From assembly GCA_900074885.1 (NCBI GenBank), contig FJUW01000049.1, forward strand, positions 298,351 through 362,350: a stretch of DNA of 64,000 bases, written 5' to 3'. The notes under the pieces are model-generated. The model was given only the letters and a program-made list of their open reading frames with translations, was not told the origin of the DNA and ran no database searches. The position numbers and the translations under genes are program-made. Of the stretch, positions 57,840 to 64,000 are shown piece by piece. Origin of the DNA: Rhynchosporium graminicola. Its lineage: Eukaryota > Ascomycota > Leotiomycetes > Helotiales > Ploettnerulaceae. Each line of letters begins with the position of its first letter. The first letter of the stretch is position 1.

Positions 57840-58690
57840 AAAATTCCTATTTTAGAACTCTTATACTTATTTAATAAGCTTAACTCTAAGCTTTATAAGT
57901 ATTATTTATTATTAAAGAGTAGTTATAAGTATATAAGTTACTTAAACCTAAACGTAGTTATATATACTAACGCGTTATAATTACTTAACTATATTAATAT
58001 AAAGTATACTATTTTATCCGATTTACTTCCTAGTAGTAAAGCTAAGGATACGGAACTAAATCGGGGCAGTATTATAGCTACCTATAAGGCGATTAATCAG
58101 ATCTATCGTCTTACGAAATCTACTACTCTTACTACTACGTTAGAGATTACTACTATATAATTAGCAGAGACTTAAGCTTTAAAGCGTTCTATAGAGAAAG
58201 TATTTAAGGAGTTAGAATTTATTAAAGTAATAAGTTAAGATCTTAAATCCTTAGATACTAGTATAATACTAACGTAATATAAGATCTAGATCTTTTAATA
58301 ATAGATTCAGCGAAGTCTAAGTTAATAGTATAAATAGTATTAGAGCAGATAAAAGAGTTAAATAGTATTATATGGGAATTTACGAAGAAAGCTATATTTA
58401 AAGCTACGATATCTGATACTAAAGGAAAGAGGAATTTACCTTCTAGTTTAGAGATAATATCAGATCTAAATACTCCCGGACCTTCTCTAAAGAAGAAACC
58501 TCGTAGGATTAGCTATTATACTTAGTCTACTACTAGAGCTATATTAGTAGATTTAAGTAAGGAGTTAGATATAGTAATTCCGGTTCTAGATATTCCAGAT
58601 TTATTAGAAGCTCCGGAGAACTTAGGAGAGAAAGCTAATAAAGTAGAAGTAGTTAAAGAAGTAGAGTTTTAGATATAGTATTATTATAGA
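57840..58690 (+). pseudogene. plus-strand coding-like relic inside the element
   Basis: Antisense to the gypsy genes, a plus-strand frame reads AKDTELNRGSIIATYKAINQ, then SIEKVFKELEFIKVIS, and in a shifted frame PSSLEIISDLNTPGPSLKKK and VIPVLDIPDLLEAPENLGEK, ending with TAG near 58670. Nearly all internal stops are TAA/TAG where CAA/CAG would fit, so it looks like a Gln-rich, partly coiled-coil protein destroyed by RIP. I cannot name the family. It may be an antisense extra gene of the element or a separate insertion. Confidence 0.35.
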
Positions 58691-59288
58691 GTATAATNGT
58701 CTTACGAAATCTACTACTCTTACTACTACGTTAGAGATTACTACTATATAATTAGCAGAGACTTAAGCTTTAAAGCGTTCTATAGAGAAAGTATTTAAGG
58801 AGTTAGAATTTATTAAAGTAATAAGTTAAGATCTTAAATCCTTAGATACTAGTATAATACTAACGTAATATAAGATCTAGATCTTTTAATAATAGATTCA
58901 GCGAAGTCTAAGTTAATAGTATAAATAGTATTAGAGCAGATAAAAGAGTTAAATAGTATTATATGGGAATTTACGAAGAAAGCTATATTTAAAGCTACGA
59001 TATCTGATACTAAAGGAAAGAGGAATTTACCTTCTAGTTTAGAGATAATATCAGATCTAAATACTCCCGGACCTTCTCTAAAGAAGAAACCTCGTAGGAT
59101 TAGCTATTATACTTAGTCTACTACTAGAGCTATATTAGTAGATTTAAGTAAGGAGTTAGATATAGTAATTCCGGTTCTAGATATTCCAGATTTATTAGAA
59201 GCTCCGGAGAACTTAGGAGAGAAAGCTAATAAAGTAGAAGTAGTTAAAGAAGTAGAGTTTTAGATACGGCGTTATTATAGAGTATAAT
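58108..59288. repeat. 590-bp direct duplication separated by one N
   Basis: 58108-58697 and 58699-59288 are the same 590 bp, differing by eye only in a four-transition cluster (AGATATAGTA versus AGATACGGCG at about 58671-58680 / 59262-59271). A single N at 58698 sits exactly at the junction. Overlapping contig ends joined with a placeholder base is the simplest explanation. Confidence 0.85.
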
Positions 59289-59419
59289 CAGGGGATTATC
59301 CTTAGTAATAAATTCTAATACTAGTAACTATAATAGCTTATTATCCTCTAAGTAATTATAGTTATCTATTCCGTCTTCTTAAGCCTTAATCTACTATTCT
59401 AGTTTACGTAGAGGTCTAG

Positions 59420-62400
59420 GTTTACTTAAGTTAGTAGCATAGAAGTCTCTAAGCTTATATAGAGTACCTATTAGATCGGAAGCGTTATACTAAGTCAGGT
59501 CCGAGTCATAGCTTAGCTAACTAATCTAATACTTCAGATTACTTCTTAAGAGCTATATAGCGAGTATATCTTATAACTCCTACTCTTCTTAAGTAGCGAT
59601 AACCTCCGGGGGTAGGTTTAGTAACTCCTAGCCTAATAATAAGTTATCCAGGTCCTTGAAGAGTAATTCGAAGGCGAATATATTATAAATAGAAGATCCC
59701 GGGGGTAAATCTAGCTTATAGGAGTATCCGATCTTAGCTAAGACCTAGTATAATCTTACCTAGAGACTAGATAGCTTCTTATTTAGCTAGTAATTCTTAA
59801 GGTTCCTTATAGAGAGAAATACCTTATCTCTAACTTCCTAGTCGATACTACGCCGTTTCGGGTCAGTTACGGCGCTTATCTTATATTAAGTAGCTAGTAT
59901 ATTAGCTTTTATAACCTCGATAGCGGATTTAGTACGTTTAGCTAAGGATTTAGTATCGGAATAATTAAGCTTCTCTTACGGTATCGATCCGGTAAGTTAC
60001 TTCTAGTCCTAGCTATTCCGTAGTAGTATACTATATTTAAGGGTATATAGCGCTATACTAATAGAATCGTAAAGTAAAGTTACTTAAGCGCGGTCTATTA
60101 TTAGTAGTAGTTCGCTTTAGTTACTCTAGTAGTAATTAATAAAAGATCTAAGGTATTAGTTAATATACTGATTTATAATCTCTATTTATCTATTAGTTTA
60201 CTAGTAGAAAGAGGTAGAGAGCTTAACCTTAACTCTAATTATATAGTAAAACTCTTACTAAAAGAATAAAACTAGCTAAGCTCCTTAGTCGGATATAATT
60301 AACTTAAGAGTATATCCGAAATAATATATCTATTAAATAAATAATATCGCTATCCTACGGGTATTAATATTATAATAATATAGTATCGATACGGAGTCTT
60401 TCCCTAAGCGATTAATAAATACTAATATCTTATTAAATCCTTAGTTATTAGGCGGGAAGTCCTTAAAATCTATAGCTAAGTACTATATAAAGTAGTTAAG
60501 TACCGGTAATAGATAGAGGAATCCTTACTATTTCGTCTGTTTCAGATAAGAGTACTAGTAGGAGTAGTAATTATAAGTATACTATTTCACGTCTAATATA
60601 AGTCCTTTCTAGTAGTAATAAGTAGAAATTATTTTAGCGGTCTTATAAGCGTTTAGATAAGCAGAGGAAACTTAATCGTAGACTTCGCTAATTAAATAAG
60701 TATATAGTAAGATATAATATTATATATATAGATAACTATTATAAAGTAGTAAACTATCGTTAATAGTATAGCTATCTCTTAATATATTTCGTTCCTTAGA
60801 GAATAATTCTTAGTTAAATTAGTATAGTTTCTTAATTAACTTAAAAGAGTTATATATAAGTTCTAGTAGCGTATCGATCCTTAGCGATATTAAGTATATA
60901 TAACTAATTTAATTAATATAATACTCCGCTAGTTCCGCGTTAATCCTAGAGTCTAAGTAGTCTAGAGGTAATAAAACCTGAGATCTACTATCCTATTTCT
61001 ATTATTCCTATATCCTTAGATCTTATTCCTTATAGCTAAGAATATTAGCTTTAGCGTTATCTTTACTAAGCGTATATATAATTTGAAAGTTAAATTCAGA
61101 AAGGAATTCTATCTATCTAGCTTACTTACTAGTTAGGACCTTAGTAGTCATAAAGTATTCTAAGGATTAATAGTCCGTATATACGCCGGTATAGCGTCGT
61201 AGAGATATAAGTTCCGATTTCTATTTCCGGAAAGACTTAATAATAGTATATAGCTCCTTATCGTAGATCTCTTAGTTTAGTTCATATCTATTAAGAATAT
61301 AAGAGTAGAATCTAATTAGATACTACTAGTTATCTTAATATAATTAGAAGATAACTCTAGCTATTATACAATAAGAAGTATTAGTTTCTAGTTTAGTCTA
61401 TAATTCAGGGTCGAAATAGTATAGTTTCTATACTAATAGTAGCTATTAATATAAATCGTCAAAGGACTTCTTATAATTATTAGTGAAATTCTATAGTACT
61501 ATAGGCCGAGTAAGTACCGAGAGAGGTTTAGTAATAAGGCCGAAATTCCGAATAAATTAATAATAAAACCTATAGAATCCTAAGAAGGATTTTATAGCTA
61601 TTACCGTTTCGGGGTACTTCTAGTTACTAATAGTACTACTTTCTCGGGATCTGGCTCGATTCCGTTAGTAGTAATAATATATTCGAGGTATTTAGTCCGA
61701 GTAATATAGAATTCGCTTTTCTTAATATCTACTTAGAGTCCGGTATCTATTAAGCGTTATAGTACTAATTTAACATATTCCTTATATTCCTAAAGCGTTT
61801 CTAAGTATATAAGAATATTATCTAGGTAAGCTATATAGAAATTATCTAGGTAGTCTAGTAGTATATTATTTATATATCGCTAGTACGTACTAAGTCTATT
61901 ATAGAGCCTAAAAAGTAATACTTTATATTTATAGGATCTGAAGCAGGTTCGGAAAGTAATATACTCCTCGGATTCGAGGTCTATATAGATATAGTTAAAT
62001 ATTACCCGGATATCTAGTTTAGTAAAGATTACTACTTTAGATATATAAGTTAAGAGCTTATCGATCTTAGGTATTAAGTAGGAATCCTTTCGAGTAATCG
62101 TATTAAGCTTACGATAATCGATATAGAAGCGTAATCCTCTATCGGCCTTCTTAATAAATAGTATAAGTAATATAAAGGGACTTTAGCTAGATTCGATAAA
62201 TCCCTTATCTAAGTTCTCTATAAGGTACTCTTTAGTTACTTATAGTTCGTCCGTAGATTACTAATATAAGAGTAAATATATATTAAGTAATAGTTCTTCT
62301 AGGATAATTCTATAATCGTATAAGCGATAAAGCAGAAGAATATTAGAATCCCGCTTAGAAAAAGCTTCCTTAAGAATATAGTACTATTCCGGTAGCTTTT

Positions 62401-63200
62401 CAGCTATAAGTCGTTTAGTATCGGGATCCTTAGGAGAGTCGCTATTTAGATAGTCTTATAAGAGGCAGTTTATCTCGTAGATACTAAAAAAGAATAATTC
62501 AGAACCTTTATATTTTATATTAAAGTAAAAAGCTATAGTACTAATTTAGTAAATCGGAACTAGTTTCTAGATCCTTAGAGGTTAAGAGGAGTACTTATAA
62601 TAAGGTTTCGGCGCAAGTACCTTTCTCGATAAAGTTAGAGTAGAAAAGGGTTCAGATTCCTTAGCGATAAGCGGAAATAAGTTAAAGAGTAAGGATAATA
62701 CGTTAATATACTATATCGCTACTATTTAGTATAATTAGCGTTAGTCTAGCTAGTTTATAGCTAAGTCCCGCGTATTAGTATCGATTTAGTAAGATCGATT
62801 AATACTAGGTTTATAAGGCAATAGAGTTATAATTATCTTCTTATCGTATCAGAGAGTAGCTAGATAGCATTCCGACTATAGTAGCTTATAGTAGAGTGTA
62901 TCTAGCTTAACCTGAAATCGTTATATCTATTTAATACTAATAATCATATTTTACTATCCTAAATCAAGAAGAATAAAAGAGTAGTTATAAATACGCTTAC
63001 TATTAATAGAAAAGTATAAATATATAAAATAGATAATATAGGTTCTAATAGACTATTAGAAACTATATATTAGAATAGAATAAGGCAGTAGCTCGATTTT
63101 AATACTAAGGGCCCCCGATAGTCGTCCGGTAAGAGTACGATTAATAAATAGATAACTATTCGCTCCGGTATCGATCAGGCTATTTATAGAGACTCCTAGC
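59420..63200 (-). pseudogene. gypsy pol: protease, RT, RNase H, integrase, chromodomain
   Basis: Protease: DTGANSYLFINRTLTGRLSG at about 63172-63115. RT: KKADRGLRFYIDYRKL near 62160-62104 and YLDNILIY (consensus YLDDILIY) at 61828-61805, so the second catalytic Asp is now Asn. Integrase: AIDFKDFPPN, FINRLGKDSVSI and VKVKLSTSFY from about 60480 to 60200, matching the DFK.FPP and KLSTAYHPQT segments of gypsy integrases. Chromodomain-like end: LSYDSDLTXYNASDL and LYKLRDFYATNLSKP near 59540-59420. Many TAG/TAA codons interrupt every domain, so no product is possible. Domain edges are approximate. Confidence 0.72.
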
Positions 63201-63389
63201 TTATTTATACTAACTATAGTCGAGTATATAAATTACTTACCTCTTATTAGAGAGTTAAGGTCTAAATTAGAGAGATTATACCTACGTAGACCTAAGAAAG
63301 AGTTTTTACCTAAGCCTTATCGTTTCCCTCTAGTATTAGTCCAGATTCAGAGGGTATATCTTCTACTACTTCCTTAGCTACTCTCTCCT

Positions 63390-64000
63390 CTTCCGGAAAT
63401 TCGTCGATTAATTAAACCTTAAGCAAGTTAGGGTAGTCTAGCTTAATATAACCGAGCTATCTATAACTATAATACTTAAGGGGTTCTCCGGTCGAGGTAG
63501 CAGGGCGTTTTAGCGCGGAGAGAGTACTAGCTTATACCGGGGTAGAAGTACGTATATATAGTATAGGAGTAGTTTATTAAGGAGCTAAGCTTAAGGACTA
63601 GTAAAAGGTAGAACTAGTAGTAGTCGCAGTAGTAATAGTAAGCTTATAGTACTATATATAAGTAGTAGCTTTCTTAGGATAAGTATATTCTAAGTTATAG
63701 TAACGCTTAGTATTAAAAGAAAATAAGGATCTAACTATAGAAGCGTAATCCTTATTCCACGTTAGTTTAATAATAAGAGTTAAAGCGCGTAAGGATAATA
63801 TAATCTTATCCTATATATAGAAGAACTACTCCTTCTTTTTAACTTTACCTTAGATAGTAGCGCTTTAAAATCGACTACGAAACTCAGCGAAAGTCTCGTA
63901 TATATAGCCGAGTTATTATATTTCTAAGTAGTAGAAAGCGTTATAGTAGTTATCTTCCTCTAAACTAGTAAGAAAGTTCTCTTCTAATAAGGAGATTATT
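63390..64000 (-). pseudogene. gypsy gag with mutated zinc knuckle, partial
   Basis: Near 63480-63425 the minus strand reads PLKYYSYR*LGYIKLDYPNL. This aligns with a CCHC zinc knuckle in which Cys codons have become Tyr and a Gly or Gln codon has become a stop, the changes that G-to-A transitions of RIP give. The rest up to the window edge is a broken frame in the gag position; its start lies outside. Confidence 0.6.

Larger units (their letters stand above)
56946..64000 (-). mobile_element. Ty3/gypsy chromovirus, RIP-degraded, runs off window end
   Basis: On the minus strand the order from the right edge is gag (63.4-64.0 kb), protease (DTGANSYLF, 63158-63172), reverse transcriptase (61.6-62.2 kb), RNase H (about 61.0-61.4 kb), integrase (about 60.2-60.5 kb), chromodomain-like end (about 59.4-59.6 kb), a polypurine tract (57222-57228) and a probable 3' LTR. 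The gag-to-chromodomain order identifies a chromovirus, a group whose integrase C-terminal chromodomain can direct insertion to heterochromatin. All frames are broken by TAG/TAA codons. CpA and TpG are scarce and TpA frequent, as expected after RIP. The 5' LTR lies beyond the window. Confidence 0.75.

Overview
The window looks like a chromosome segment of a filamentous ascomycete, possibly a leotiomycete-like fungus (lineage is inference). Genes carry many short GT-AG introns of about 40-100 nt with CTAAC/CTRAY-like branch sites. The families are typical of such fungi: CFEM, But2, Zn2Cys6, F-box, NLP, DHA1/DHA2 and sugar MFS transporters, and ATG5. The last 8 kb is AT-rich retrotransposon DNA with the TpA-rich, CpA/TpG-poor look of RIP.

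Layout. 0.36-6.1 kb (-): a large sacsin/NOV-type HATPase gene, apparently dead (two in-frame TAG codons and a frameshifting 17-bp tandem triplication). 6.9-8.3 kb (-): intact PF04199 cyclase / kynurenine-formamidase-like gene, divergent from an 8.8-10.0 kb (+) protein that joins two helix-turn-helix-like segments to a YpgQ/YedJ-type HD phosphohydrolase. 10.4-10.9 kb (+): small F-box protein. 11.5-11.95 kb (+): isochorismatase relic. 14.1-14.8 kb (+): GPI-anchored CFEM protein. 15.4-16.5 kb (-): THEM6-like thioesterase with an apparent 1-nt frameshift. 18.5-20.4 kb (+): DHA1 MFS transporter. 20.8-21.7 kb (-): secreted But2-domain protein. 24.8-25.9 kb (+): broken NLP (NPP1) gene in a gene-poor stretch. 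28.5-30.5 kb (-): MFS sugar transporter. 33.1-34.0 kb (-): autophagy gene atg5. 36.0-37.7 kb (+): seven-TM protein with a long cytoplasmic tail. 40.1-41.9 kb (-): DHA1 MFS transporter. 43.4-45.4 kb (+): 14-TM-type MFS transporter. 48.8-52.4 kb (-): Zn2Cys6 transcription factor with a 3.4-kb gene-free stretch downstream and a low-complexity promoter upstream.

From about 55.6 kb base composition changes sharply. On the minus strand there is the 3' part of a Ty1/copia pol gene, then what looks like the 3' LTR and polypurine tract of a Ty3/gypsy chromovirus (gag zinc knuckle, protease, RT, integrase, chromodomain) that appears to have inserted into the copia element and runs off the window end. 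A 590-bp direct duplication split by a single N lies inside it and is probably an assembly join. No CRISPR, rRNA or convincing tRNA was seen.

The genes do not form one obvious pathway. Notable points are four transporters within 27 kb, at least four independently decayed genes, the HTH-HD fusion, and the nested RIP-degraded retroelements. Intron boundaries were worked out by eye from splice motifs, frame and protein-family continuity.
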